A stretch of 62,449 bases of DNA from assembly GCA_003244205.1 (NCBI GenBank), contig QHBW01000036.1, positions 1 through 62,449 on the forward strand, read 5' to 3'. Position numbers and translations under genes: made by a program. The notes beneath the pieces are model-generated. The model was not told the origin of the DNA, searched no databases, and saw only the letters and a program-made list of their open reading frames with translations. This DNA is from Solirubrobacterales bacterium (GTDB lineage Bacteria; Actinomycetota; Thermoleophilia; Solirubrobacterales; Solirubrobacteraceae). Shown in pieces: positions 41,713 to 50,432 of this stretch (its first letter is position 1; the number at the start of each line of letters is the position of its first letter).

Positions 41713-43323
41713 ATGTCGACCGCAGACCGCACCAGTCCTCACTTCACGCACGAGATCGTCAACCAGCCGCCGCCGCTGGCCGACTACAACGCGCTCGACG
41801 CCGACCCCGCGCTGGGCGAGGGGCTGGCGCGCGAGGGTGGCGCCTGGGGCGTGGATCGGGTCCACGATTTCGGCGCAGTCGTGGCCTCCACGGAGGCCCA
41901 GGAGCACTCGCGCCGCGCTCAGCGCAACATCCCCGTCCTGCACACCCATGATCGCTATGGCCATCGTGTGGACGAGATCGAGTACGACCCTTCGATGCAT
42001 TGGATGTTGCGCCTCGGCGTCGAACGCGAGGTCAACTCGCTTCCCTGGCGCGAAGCGCGCTCCGGCGCCCACGTCGTGCGCGCGGGGCTGTTCTACCTCT
42101 TCAACCAGCTCGACACCGGCCCCTGCTGTCCGATGTCGATCAACTACGCCGCGACGCCGACGATGCGTCAATCACCCGCGCTGGCTGCGGAGTGGGAGCC
42201 GCGGCTGACGCTGCCCGACTACGAGCGCTTCGCGCAGGCTGGAATGGTCATGACCGAGAAGCAGGGCGGCTCGGACCTGCGCGCCAACTCCACGATCGCC
42301 GAGCCGGCAGGGGATGGCTGGTTCGAGCTCACGGGTCACAAGTGGTTCTGTACACACCCGGTCTTCGAGGTCTTCTTCACGCTCGCCCAGACGGAGGCGG
42401 GGATCACCTGCTTCGTCGCCCAACGACCGCACCCGGGCTTCCGCCTTCAGCGCCTGAAGGACAAGCTCGGCGGCCGCTGCCTCGCCTCCTCGGAGGTCGA
42501 GTACGACCATCTGCCGGCCCAGATCCTCGGAGAAGAGGGCCGCGGCACCGCCTTCATGGTGGAGCAGCTGATCTGGACGCGACTGGACACGCTGACCGCG
42601 GTCGCCGGAATGATGCGCCGGGTCGTCGCCGAGGCGGTCTGGCACGCGCGTCACCGCGCTGCCTTCGGCTCGCTGCTCTCCCAACAGCCCGCGATGGTCA
42701 ATGTCCTAGCCGACATCGCGATCGAGTCCGAGGCGGCGCTGGTGTGCTCGTTGCGCATTGCCCGGGCCTTTGACTCCGCAGACCCCGACGAGGCCGCCTT
42801 CCGTCGCCTTGCGCTGGCCGTGACGAAGTACTGGGTCTGCAAGCGCGGCGCCCCGCTTGCGGCCGAGGCGCTCGAGTGCCTCGGCGGCAACGGCTACGTG
42901 GAGGAAGCGCCGATGGCGCAGTTCTATCGCGACATCCAGATCGGAACGGTGTGGGAGGGATCTGGCAACGTGATCGCGCTCGACGTGCTGCGCGCGCTGC
43001 GGCGCGAGCCCGCGGGACTGCCTGCCTTCCTCGCCGAGTGCGCGCTCGCGGCGGGCGCCGACCCCCGCTTCGACGCACACATCGAGCACCTTCGCAAAGA
43101 GCTCGCGACGATCGACGCGCCCGAAGAGGCGGCCTGGAGTGCACGCCGCCTGGTCGAGGACATGGCACTGGCGCTGCAGGCGAGCCTGCTGCTGCGCCAC
43201 GCTCCGCCCGTCGTGGCCGACGCTTTCTGCGCTGCGCGCCTCGGCGTGCGTGGACTCGCCTTCGGCGACCTGCCGCGGGGCGTGGACGGGACAGCGATCG
43301 TCGAGCGCGCGCTGGCGCTTTAG
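41713..43323 (+). CDS. AidB-like acyl-CoA dehydrogenase
   Basis: FAD-containing protein of the AidB branch. The 536-residue length is close to E. coli AidB and longer than metabolic enzymes. Sequence features: VNQPPPLADYNALDADPALG near the start, MVMTEKQGGSDLRANSTIAE (flavin motif), HKWFCTHPVFEVFF, AECLGGNGY-like ALECLGGNGYVEEAP, and QIGTVWEGSGNVIALDVLRA in the C-terminal domain. AidB proteins bind DNA and are induced with alkylation repair genes. The ATG at 41713 has GAGCCGAA upstream. Its 3' end faces an AlkA-type gene 18 bp away, which supports the repair link. Confidence 0.85.
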   Translation: MSTADRTSPHFTHEIVNQPPPLADYNALDADPALGEGLAREGGAWGVDRVHDFGAVVASTEAQEHSRRAQRNIPVLHTHDRYGHRVDEIEYDPSMHWMLRLGVEREVNSLPWREARSGAHVVRAGLFYLFNQLDTGPCCPMSINYAATPTMRQSPALAAEWEPRLTLPDYERFAQAGMVMTEKQGGSDLRANSTIAEPAGDGWFELTGHKWFCTHPVFEVFFTLAQTEAGITCFVAQRPHPGFRLQRLKDKLGGRCLASSEVEYDHLPAQILGEEGRGTAFMVEQLIWTRLDTLTAVAGMMRRVVAEAVWHARHRAAFGSLLSQQPAMVNVLADIAIESEAALVCSLRIARAFDSADPDEAAFRRLALAVTKYWVCKRGAPLAAEALECLGGNGYVEEAPMAQFYRDIQIGTVWEGSGNVIALDVLRALRREPAGLPAFLAECALAAGADPRFDAHIEHLRKELATIDAPEEAAWSARRLVEDMALALQASLLLRHAPPVVADAFCAARLGVRGLAFGDLPRGVDGTAIVERALAL

Positions 43324-43341
43324 TCCGCAGCCTCGGTCGCG

Positions 43342-44256
43342 CTACGCCGCAAGCGGGAGCCCCCGCGCTGCGCGCGTGAACGCGGCGCGTAGGGCATGCA
43401 GGGCCGCCATCCCCGCCCACGGGTCGTAGCGCGAAAAGTACTCACGGACCTCGGCTTCCTCAACGCGCGCCCGTGGGTCGCCGGTCTGCAGGCGTCCCAC
43501 GAGCTTGCGGTAGGCGAGGTCTCCCGCCGGGACGACATCGTGGTGGCCCTGGCCGGCCTGAGCGAGGGAGTCGATCGTCCAGCTGCCGATGCCGCGGATC
43601 GTGCGCAAGCGCCGCCACGCGCGCTCGTGATCGCCCGCGGGGTCCACGTCCACACGCCCGCGCGCGACCTCGCGCGCCGCGCGGATCAGGGCCAGCGCGC
43701 GCCCGGCTGCGAGGTCCACAGCGCACAGCTCGGCGGGAGCGAGCGCCGCGAGTGCCGGCGGGCTTGGGAGGTCGCGCAGCCCGCAGCAGCGGCAGCGGCG
43801 TCCGAAGCTGATGACAATCCTGCGCTCGATCGCCGCTGCGCGGTCGGACTCGATCAGCTGCTCGCAGATCGCCCACGCCAGCGCCTCGAACGGATCGGGT
43901 CGACGGGCCGGTCGCAGCCAGGGCTCGCGGCGCAGGCTGGCGCCGATCAGGGGATCGGTGCGAAAGCGTTCATAGAACGGCCGCAGGTCGTCGTCGACGC
44001 CGAGCGCGAAGCGCATCCGCGCGATGCCCTCGCCCGCCGCGTCGCGGCTCCTGGAGCGCGCCACAAAGACGACCAGGTCGCGCCTGAGCTGACGGACGCT
44101 GATCCACACCGGCGCACCCTCGACATGCAGCAGGCGCTCGAGCACGCCGTCGCGTGCACGCAGCACCCCGTCGCGCCCGCCGTGGCTCTGGAGGCGGAAG
44201 GCCCAGCGCGGAGCGACCTCGACATCGAGCTCGACCAGCGCGTCTGCCGCAGGCAC
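43342..44256 (-). CDS. DNA-3-methyladenine glycosylase II, AlkA-like (HhH-GPD)
   Basis: Removes alkylated bases to start base-excision repair. The 304-residue product (GTG at 44256) has an N-terminal beta domain and then an HhH-GPD fold: FEALAWAICEQLIESDRAAA, a Cys/Arg segment RRCRCCGLRDL, then the hairpin LRTIRGIGSWTIDSLAQAG and the catalytic Asp in VVPAGDLAYRKLVG (near residue 246). The last 20 residues are basic. Alkylated-base specificity is inferred. It lies convergent to the AidB-like gene and one base downstream of a small membrane gene. Confidence 0.88.
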   Translation of the reverse strand: MPAADALVELDVEVAPRWAFRLQSHGGRDGVLRARDGVLERLLHVEGAPVWISVRQLRRDLVVFVARSRSRDAAGEGIARMRFALGVDDDLRPFYERFRTDPLIGASLRREPWLRPARRPDPFEALAWAICEQLIESDRAAAIERRIVISFGRRCRCCGLRDLPSPPALAALAPAELCAVDLAAGRALALIRAAREVARGRVDVDPAGDHERAWRRLRTIRGIGSWTIDSLAQAGQGHHDVVPAGDLAYRKLVGRLQTGDPRARVEEAEVREYFSRYDPWAGMAALHALRAAFTRAARGLPLAA

Positions 44257-44257
44257 C

Positions 44258-44530
44258 TCAGCGACGGTCGAGCAGGTGGACGTCGACGAGGAAGGAGCGC
44301 GTCGAGACCACGTCGAATCGCTCGAGCCTGCGTCGCCGGCGTCGCGCCGGACGCGTTGCGACGCGGCGGGCGAGCGCGATCGTTGCGGCGCCCGCCACGA
44401 ATCCCCCGGCCACCACCGCGGCCGCCTGAACGGCGGGCACAGCGGGCTCGCGCTGGGCGAGCACCGAGCCGTCGTGCCGCGGGAGCGCAACCGGCTGAGC
44501 CTCGACGACGGCGGGGAGGACTTCGGCCAT
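44258..44530 (-). CDS. Small single-span membrane protein next to alkA
   Basis: The 90-residue product has a central hydrophobic span (AVQAAAVVAGGFVAGAATIA) followed by a strongly basic patch RRVATRPARRRRRRLERFD and a short tail. No family recognised. Its stop is one base before the AlkA-type start, so they are probably co-transcribed. It is divergent from the glycoside hydrolase gene. Confidence 0.6.
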   Translation of the reverse strand: MAEVLPAVVEAQPVALPRHDGSVLAQREPAVPAVQAAAVVAGGFVAGAATIALARRVATRPARRRRRRLERFDVVSTRSFLVDVHLLDRR

Positions 44531-44594
44531 CGGCGGAGTCTACGCGCCGGGCCGGAGGGCGAGCACCGCGTAACGCCTGCCACACTCCCTCTCA

Positions 44595-46340
44595 GTGCCA
44601 CGGCCGCGTTGGGGAATATGTTGGTTGATCTTGACGTTCGCCGGGGTCCTGACGGCAGGCGCGCTCCCTGCTGCGGCACGGCCGTCGCGCCAACCCCATC
44701 CCACGATCGGCGCTGGCGGGTCGGGCCTGCTGGCCTCGCTTCCCTCTCCCCCGCTGCCGGCGCAGCGCCCCGGGCTGCCGACGCTCATGCAAGACGACGG
44801 CGCACTGCTCTTTCGCCCTGTCGAGGACGTCCGCGCCACGATGGGCCAGCTACGCGGGCTCGGAGTCGACATCGTTCGCCTGACCGCCAACTGGGCGGCG
44901 CTAGCGCCCGCGGGCGACTCGCGAGCCCGTCCGAGCTTCGATGCCACGAATCCCGCCGCCTACGACCAGGACGCCTGGCGCTCGCTCGACAATGCAGTGT
45001 CGATCGCCAACCAGGTGGGGCTCGGTGTCGATATCGACATCGGGCTGTTCGCTCCAGTGTGGGCAACCACAGATGCCAGCGGCCCACGCGCGCGCACGAA
45101 CATCGACGCGCGCGAGTACGCGGCCTTCGCGACCGCGATCGCGCGACGATACAGCGGCTCCTGGGCTGTCCCCACTCCCCCATCACCGGCACCGGCGCCG
45201 CCGCCGGTATCGCCCGAGCAGCAACTGCTCAACGAGATCTTCGGCACCGGCGGGCAGCCGGTCGCCCAGCCACCACCACCCCCGGGACCGCTGCCTGCTG
45301 TGCAGATCTTCACGCTCTGGAACGAGCCCAACCACGACGGGCTGTTCCGGCCGCAGTGGAGCGCCCGGGGCAGACACGCGCGCGCGCTCAGCCCCGGCAT
45401 CTACCGCCGCATGGTGCTCGCGGCCTACCCGGCGATCAAGGCGATCGACCCCGGCTCGCGCGTGCTGATCGGCAACACCTCGAGCATCGGCAGCTACCGC
45501 GGGGTCGGCGGCGTGCCGCCACTGCGCTTCCTGCGCGAGCTGGCCTGCGTCGACAGCCGCTTCAAGCCCCTGCGGACCCAGGCATGCGCGGGTCTCGCGC
45601 CGCTGCCCGGCGACGGCTGGGCGCATCACCCCTACACCGCCAATTTTCCTCCGGACACGCGCAGCACGCCAGCGACACCCGACAACGCCCGCCTCGCCGA
45701 CCTGCCCCGCCTCTCGGCGACGCTCGACCGTCTCGCGGCAATGGGCCGGATCTCGCAGGGCGATCGCGACATCTATTTGACGGAGTTCGGCTACGAGACG
45801 CAGTCGGTGTTCGGTCGCAAGGCGCTCAGCGCAGCCACCCAGGCGCGCTATCTCACCTGGGCGGAGTACCTCGCCGCGCGTGTCCCCGCGGTGCGCATCT
45901 TCGCCCAGTTCCTGCTGCGCGACCAGCCTCCCGGAAAGGTGCGGCTGTCCGATAACCCCTCGCGCGCATTCGGCCAGTGGTACTCCGGGCTCGAGTACGC
46001 CAACGGCGTGCCGAAGGTCTCACTCTCGACGTTTGTAGCCGGCCTGTACGCGCAACGCCAGAGCGCGCGGGTGACGATGCTCTACGGCCGCCTGCGCCTG
46101 GGAAGCGGACCGCATCGCATCCTGCTGCAGCGCCAGCTGCGCGGAGGATCCTGGTCGCCCGTGGCGACGGTCGCCCGGGGCGCGCCCCAGAGCGCGGGCG
46201 AGCTCAGCGTCGATGGCCGCGCGACCTTCGTTCGCTACACGCCCTACGTGGCGGGAGCGATCTACCGGCTCAGCTACGTCAATCTGGACGGCAGCTGGGC
46301 CCCGCAGCTGCCGGTGGGCGTGCTGCCGCTAGGCCGCTAA
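44595..46340 (+). CDS. Secreted glycoside hydrolase, clan GH-A-like (GH5/GH39-type barrel)
   Basis: An exported enzyme of 581 residues. Signal peptide: WLILTFAGVLTAGALPAAA. The (beta/alpha)8 barrel spans about 70-440 with VDIVRLTANWAALAP, the acid/base Glu in FTLWNEPNHDGLF and the nucleophile Glu in DIYLTEFGYETQSVFG. A Pro-rich loop (TPPSPAPAPPPVSPEQQL) interrupts the barrel before the acid/base. A C-terminal beta domain covers about 450-570 (VTMLYGRLRLGSGPHRILLQ). The substrate is unknown. The start is GTG at 44595 after a promoter-bearing divergent gap. Confidence 0.82.
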   Translation: MPRPRWGICWLILTFAGVLTAGALPAAARPSRQPHPTIGAGGSGLLASLPSPPLPAQRPGLPTLMQDDGALLFRPVEDVRATMGQLRGLGVDIVRLTANWAALAPAGDSRARPSFDATNPAAYDQDAWRSLDNAVSIANQVGLGVDIDIGLFAPVWATTDASGPRARTNIDAREYAAFATAIARRYSGSWAVPTPPSPAPAPPPVSPEQQLLNEIFGTGGQPVAQPPPPPGPLPAVQIFTLWNEPNHDGLFRPQWSARGRHARALSPGIYRRMVLAAYPAIKAIDPGSRVLIGNTSSIGSYRGVGGVPPLRFLRELACVDSRFKPLRTQACAGLAPLPGDGWAHHPYTANFPPDTRSTPATPDNARLADLPRLSATLDRLAAMGRISQGDRDIYLTEFGYETQSVFGRKALSAATQARYLTWAEYLAARVPAVRIFAQFLLRDQPPGKVRLSDNPSRAFGQWYSGLEYANGVPKVSLSTFVAGLYAQRQSARVTMLYGRLRLGSGPHRILLQRQLRGGSWSPVATVARGAPQSAGELSVDGRATFVRYTPYVAGAIYRLSYVNLDGSWAPQLPVGVLPLGR

Positions 46341-46351
46341 GCTGACACCGT

Positions 46352-46705
46352 ATGCAGTGTCAGCCGTCGCCCGCTGTGCTCCTGCGCGACGCGCGCCGGC
46401 GGCAGGGCCTCAGCCAGCGCCGGCTCGCGCTTCGTGCGGGCACCAGCCAGGACGCGATCAGTCGGATCGAGCGCGGGGTTGAGTCGCCGACGGTCGACCG
46501 CCTCGCCCGGCTGCTGGGCGTCCTTGGCGAGCGGGTCGCGATCCGCGCCGAGTCCCTCGCCGCGGATCGCGCCACGACGCCCATGACGCCACGCGAGCGC
46601 TTGCGCGAGGCGACGTCGTGGAATCTGGTCGCGACCACGCTGGAGCTCGCCGGCGCGGAGGCCCGGCGCGCTGGCCATCCGGCGACCCGGGTGCCACCGC
46701 CGTGA
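46352..46705 (+). CDS. XRE-family helix-turn-helix protein
   Basis: The 117-residue product has a Cro/CI-type HTH at residues 10-60: LLRDARRRQGLSQRRLALRA, SQDAISRIERGVESPTVDRL. The C-terminal half is helical without a named domain. It overlaps the next gene by 4 bp (GTGA), which encodes a nucleotidyltransferase. The pair is arranged like a toxin-antitoxin module with the HTH as antitoxin and repressor. Confidence 0.88.
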   Translation: MQCQPSPAVLLRDARRRQGLSQRRLALRAGTSQDAISRIERGVESPTVDRLARLLGVLGERVAIRAESLAADRATTPMTPRERLREATSWNLVATTLELAGAEARRAGHPATRVPPP

Positions 46706-47214
46706 GCGGCTCTCCCGACCGAGCGCTCGACCTGCGCGAGCTGTTTCGGTTGCTGGCCGCGGGCCGCGTCGACTACGTCGTCATCGGTGGCGTTGCAGCC
46801 CAGGTGCATGGGCGCCGCCGGACCACCAAGGACCTCGACATCATGCCCGCTCCGGACGACGCCAACCTCGACCGGCTCGCGCGCGCGCTCGCCGAGCTCG
46901 AGGCTCGGCCAGCCGGGCTGGCGGGCGCGTCCGCGCCGACCCCGACCCCCGAACAGCTCCGCCACGCCGCCATCGTGCCGCCGCTCGCCACGCACCACGG
47001 GGAGCTGCACATCTGCAACAGCGTGCCAGGAGCCGCGCCCTATCAAGAGCTGCGTGCTCGCGCCCTGGTGACGGACTTGGACGGAATTCCGGTGGCGATC
47101 GTCTCGGTCGATGACCTGATTGCCATGAAACACGCCCTCGGCCGCCCGGGCGACATCGAGGACATCGCCGCACTGACGGCGCTCGCGCGCGAGGGCACGG
47201 CGGCGGGAGCCTAG
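46702..47214 (+). CDS. Nucleotidyltransferase-fold protein (possible toxin)
   Basis: Polymerase-beta superfamily protein, 170 residues. Hallmarks are VVIGGVAAQVHGRRRTTKDLD (GG/GS and DxD; quoted in part: IGGVAAQVHGRRRTTKDLD), an acidic DLDIMPAPDDANLDRL, a later acidic site VSVDDLIAMKHALGRP and DIEDIAALTAL, typical of DUF6036/AbiEii-like nucleotidyltransferases. Targets of relatives include tRNA or proteins; this one is unknown. GTG start at 46702 overlaps the XRE stop. Its stop codon shares the palindrome CTAG with the stop of the convergent acyltransferase gene. Confidence 0.85.
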   Translation: MSGSPDRALDLRELFRLLAAGRVDYVVIGGVAAQVHGRRRTTKDLDIMPAPDDANLDRLARALAELEARPAGLAGASAPTPTPEQLRHAAIVPPLATHHGELHICNSVPGAAPYQELRARALVTDLDGIPVAIVSVDDLIAMKHALGRPGDIEDIAALTALAREGTAAGA

Positions 47215-48335
47215 AGCAGCTTCTCGTACACGCGGTACTTGGAGACCACGTGACCGCCCATGCCCTCCATCGCGCGGTTCATCGGCTCGTTGGTCTCGAG
47301 GATCCAGCCCATCTCGCCGCCCGTCTGCGGGGTGCGAGCAGCCGAGTCGAAGTGACGCTCGTAGAACTTGGCGGCCACGCCGGTGTGCTGGTACTCCGGC
47401 TTGACTCCGAGGGCGAACACCCTCACGCGGTCGATCTTGCCCTTGTAGTAGAGCGCCTTCGCCCAGCCGATCGGCAGCAGACGGCCGTTGAGGTGCTTGA
47501 GCACCTGATTGAAGTCGGGCAGCGTGAGCGCCGCGCCGACGATCTCGCCGTCGGCGGTCTCGGCCATGAACGCCCAGTTCTCGTCGAGCACGGGCTTGAG
47601 ATCCTTGGCGTAGACGCGGACCTCCTCCTCGGTAAGCGGGACGAAGCCCCAGTTGCGCTCCCAGGCGGCGTTGTAGACCTCGAGGAACTTCGTGACCTCG
47701 TTCTGGAGGTCGCGCTTGCGCATCGGGCGAACGGTGATGCCGTGCTGGCTGGAGACTTTGTCGGCGGCGTCCCAGATCGCCGGGTGGACCTTCTCGCGAT
47801 CGGAGATGTAGAGCTCCCACATGTTCATGTCCATCGCCTTCGTCAGCCCATAGCCTTCCAGCAGCGCAGGCGCCCACGGCGGCGTCCACGGGTTGAGGAT
47901 CGTGGGCGCGCGCTCGCAGCCCTCGACCAGGACGCCGCACTCGTCGTTGGTCGTGAAGTCCATCGGACCGACCATGCGGTCGCGACCGCGCTCCGCCAGC
48001 CAGCGCTCCGCCGCGCCCAGCAGCGCATCGATGACCTCCTGGTCGCGCTCGCACGCCAGCCAGCCGAAGAGCCCCCAGCTGTTGTGCTGGAACTCGTTGA
48101 GATGGCGGTCGATGTGAGCGGAGATGCGCCCCACCGGCCGGCCGTCGCGCAGCGCAAGGTAGTACTGCGCCTCGGCGTGGCGGAAGAACGGGTTGCGCTT
48201 GGGATCCAGCCGCTTGCGCACGTCCATCAGCAGCGGGGGGATCCAGTTGGGCTCGTTACGATAGAGCCGCCAGGGCAGCTTGATGAACGCGTTGCGGTCA
48301 CGCCGCGACACGACCGGACGAATCTCGACCGACAC
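47211..48335 (-). CDS. GNAT-fold N-acyltransferase, possible bacterial ceramide synthase-like
   Basis: A 374-residue protein with two GNAT-like halves. N-terminal part: PVVSRRDRNAFIKLPWRLYR, NPFFRHAEAQYYLALRDGRP, VGRISAHIDRHLNEFQ, a segment also common in many proteins next to long-chain sphingoid-base genes. C-terminal part: PDFNQVLKHLNGRLLPIGWA and RVRVFALGVKPEYQHTGVAA (acyl-CoA-binding region), then ETNEPMNRAMEGMGG. The gene is divergent from a serine-palmitoyltransferase-like gene, starts only 16 bp apart. The ceramide idea is inference; other acyl-CoA N-acyltransferases cannot be excluded. Confidence 0.75.
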   Translation of the reverse strand: MSVEIRPVVSRRDRNAFIKLPWRLYRNEPNWIPPLLMDVRKRLDPKRNPFFRHAEAQYYLALRDGRPVGRISAHIDRHLNEFQHNSWGLFGWLACERDQEVIDALLGAAERWLAERGRDRMVGPMDFTTNDECGVLVEGCERAPTILNPWTPPWAPALLEGYGLTKAMDMNMWELYISDREKVHPAIWDAADKVSSQHGITVRPMRKRDLQNEVTKFLEVYNAAWERNWGFVPLTEEEVRVYAKDLKPVLDENWAFMAETADGEIVGAALTLPDFNQVLKHLNGRLLPIGWAKALYYKGKIDRVRVFALGVKPEYQHTGVAAKFYERHFDSAARTPQTGGEMGWILETNEPMNRAMEGMGGHVVSKYRVYEKLL

Positions 48336-48351
48336 GAGGCGGGCACCCTAC

Positions 48352-49608
48352 ATGGACACGATCGTGGACGTCTTCGCAAAGGCGCGCGACTCCGAGCGCG
48401 CCCAGCTGCTGCGCGCGACCCGCGAAGCCGACATCCTCCCCTACTTCCGTCGCGTCGAATCCCCGGCGGCGCCGGTGATGGAGATGGAGGGTGCGCGGCG
48501 GATCATGCTCGGCTCCAACAACTACTTGGGGCTGACCGGCGACGAGCGCGTGATCGCGGGGGCGCGGGACGCGCTCGAGCGCTACGGCACCGGGCTGACC
48601 GGGTCGCGGCTGCTCAACGGGACGCTCGTCTTGCACGGCGAGCTGGAGGAGGAGATCGCCGCCTGGATGGGCACCGAGGACGCGATCGTCTTCACCACCG
48701 GCTATCAGGCCAACTCCGGCACGCTCGGGGCGCTGCTCGAGCCCGGCGACACGGTCGTCGTCGACTCGGGCGACCATGCGTCGATCCTCGACGGCTGCCT
48801 GCTCTCGCGGGCAAAGATGCGCGCCTTCCGCCACAACCGGATGGACAAGCTCGAACGCTCGCTCGAGCGAGCGGCGGGGGACGGCGGCGGTGTGCTGGTG
48901 GTGGTGGACGGGGTCTTCTCGATGGAGGGCGACGTCGCCCCCCTTCAGGCGATCTCCGAGCTCGCCCGCGCCCACGGGGCGCGTCTGATGGTCGACGAGG
49001 CCCACGCCTGCGGCGTGCTCGGCGAGCGAGGTGCCGGCGCTTGTGAGCTGCTGGGGATCGAGGACGCCGTCGATCTGCGCATGGGTACCTTCTCGAAGTC
49101 ACTGGCGTCCTGTGGCGGCTTCATCGCCGGTCCCGCCGACGTGCTCGACTACCTGCGGATCGCCTCGCGCACCTTCCTCTTCACCGCGGCCGCTGTTCCG
49201 GCCGCGGTCGGCGCGGCGCTCGCCGCGCTGCGGATCTGCCGCTCGCCCGATGGGCCGCCGCTGTTCGCGAGGGTGCTCGAGAACGCCCGCTATCTGGCGG
49301 ATGGACTCGCGGCAATCGGGTTCAAGGTAGTCGAGCGCTCACGCGCCCCCGACGGCACGGTCCTGCACACGCCGATCGTCCCCGTGGTCGTCGGCGACGA
49401 CTGGAAGGCAGCGCTGCTGTGGCGTGCGCTCTATGACGCCGGTGTCTACGTCAACGCCGCGGTCCACCCAGCGGTCCCGCCCGCCGGGGCGCTGTTGCGG
49501 GCGAGCGTGATGGCCACGCACGACCGCGACGTGCTCGACCAAGCGCTGGAGCGCTTCGGCGAGGTCAAGCGCAGCTTCGAATCAGAGCACGGCCCGCTGC
49601 CGAGCTGA
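48352..49608 (+). CDS. PLP-dependent alpha-oxoamine synthase, serine palmitoyltransferase-like
   Basis: Condenses an amino acid with acyl-CoA/ACP with loss of CO2. The 418-residue protein has the family features VFAKARDSERAQLLRATREA, MLGSNNYLGLTGDERVIAGA, GTGLTGSRLLNGTLVLHGEL, DSGDHASILDGCLLSRAKM, VDEAHACGVLGERGAGAC and the Schiff-base Lys in GTFSKSLASCGGFIAG (near residue 249). AONS, KBL, ALAS and SPT share these; the N-terminal style and the divergent acyltransferase favour SPT. No biotin genes are present to argue for BioF. The ATG at 48352 follows GAGGCGGG. Confidence 0.85.
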   Translation: MDTIVDVFAKARDSERAQLLRATREADILPYFRRVESPAAPVMEMEGARRIMLGSNNYLGLTGDERVIAGARDALERYGTGLTGSRLLNGTLVLHGELEEEIAAWMGTEDAIVFTTGYQANSGTLGALLEPGDTVVVDSGDHASILDGCLLSRAKMRAFRHNRMDKLERSLERAAGDGGGVLVVVDGVFSMEGDVAPLQAISELARAHGARLMVDEAHACGVLGERGAGACELLGIEDAVDLRMGTFSKSLASCGGFIAGPADVLDYLRIASRTFLFTAAAVPAAVGAALAALRICRSPDGPPLFARVLENARYLADGLAAIGFKVVERSRAPDGTVLHTPIVPVVVGDDWKAALLWRALYDAGVYVNAAVHPAVPPAGALLRASVMATHDRDVLDQALERFGEVKRSFESEHGPLPS

Positions 49609-49609
49609 G

Positions 49610-50323
49610 CTAGGCGGCAGTCGGCGTCGGGGAGTGAGTCGACCCGAGCGTCGCGAAGCGCACGCCACCCGATCGCGGGACGACGAGCACGGGAACGGTC
49701 GCCGTCTGCAGGCGGTACTCGGACGCAGCGCTGATCAGAACACGACCCTCGGGCGCCTCGGCGCGCGAGCCGATCACGAGCAGGTCGACGTGCTCGGCAT
49801 CGGGACCGGCGACGTGGGCGCCGAGCGCCGCCGCCAGCGAGCTGGCCGTCACCTGCGCCGCGGCGTCATCGCCTTCGGCGACGACGCCGATGCTGGCGAC
49901 GTGCGCACCGGCGTGGTCGCGCAGGCGCGCAGGTGCGATCGCGATGCCCACCGGGCCGCTCTCGAGCAGCCGCTGCGCTGAGGTCCCAGGCTCGACGTGG
50001 CCCGGGGCGGTGTGGTACTCGGACCCGAAGACCACGATGTCTGCGTGCTCCTGCGCGGCAAGCTGACCAAGCCCTTCGCCGGTCGAGCCGCTGAGGACGA
50101 CGTGCCGGCGCGCGTTGGGACGCTCCAACCACTGCGCGCCGCTCGCGAGCAGGCGCTCGGCGTCATCGTGCTCGAGCTCCTCGCGACGCTGCTCGCTCTC
50201 CACGGTGTGACGGACGTAGGCCAGCGAGATGTCGGCCCGGGCGTCGGCGAGCATGCGGCCAAGGGCCAGCGCGTCGCGGTCGTTGTCGGTCCCGTCGTAA
50301 GAAATGATGATGCGAGCGGCCAT
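49610..50323 (-). CDS. Universal stress protein, UspA family
   Basis: The 237 residues contain one complete Usp fold and a second, shorter one: RIIISYDGTDNDRDALALGR (first strand), then SGSTGEGLGQLAAQEHADIV and VFGSEYHTAPGHVEPG, the ATP-loop region, then GPVGIAIAPARL. The second half has VDLLVIGSRAEAPEGRVLIS and TVPVLVVPRS. Role: stress/dormancy signalling; not an enzyme. Start ATG at 50323 follows AGGAGACGCC. It ends 2 bp beyond the convergent SPT-like gene stop. Confidence 0.92.
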   Translation of the reverse strand: MAARIIISYDGTDNDRDALALGRMLADARADISLAYVRHTVESEQRREELEHDDAERLLASGAQWLERPNARRHVVLSGSTGEGLGQLAAQEHADIVVFGSEYHTAPGHVEPGTSAQRLLESGPVGIAIAPARLRDHAGAHVASIGVVAEGDDAAAQVTASSLAAALGAHVAGPDAEHVDLLVIGSRAEAPEGRVLISAASEYRLQTATVPVLVVPRSGGVRFATLGSTHSPTPTAA

Positions 50324-50432
50324 GGCGTCTCCTCTATCGATCTCTTGATCTCGTCGTGTTCTCTTCTGGAGGGTTGCACCGATTCCCCATCAGCACCATT
50401 GAAGTCGGTGATTTGAGCTATTATTTTTACTA

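Noticed and set aside
43342-44679. A longer reading of the AlkA-like gene extending to 44679
   Set aside because: The extension overlaps the small membrane gene and has no glycosylase sequence; the GTG at 44256 fits the domain start.
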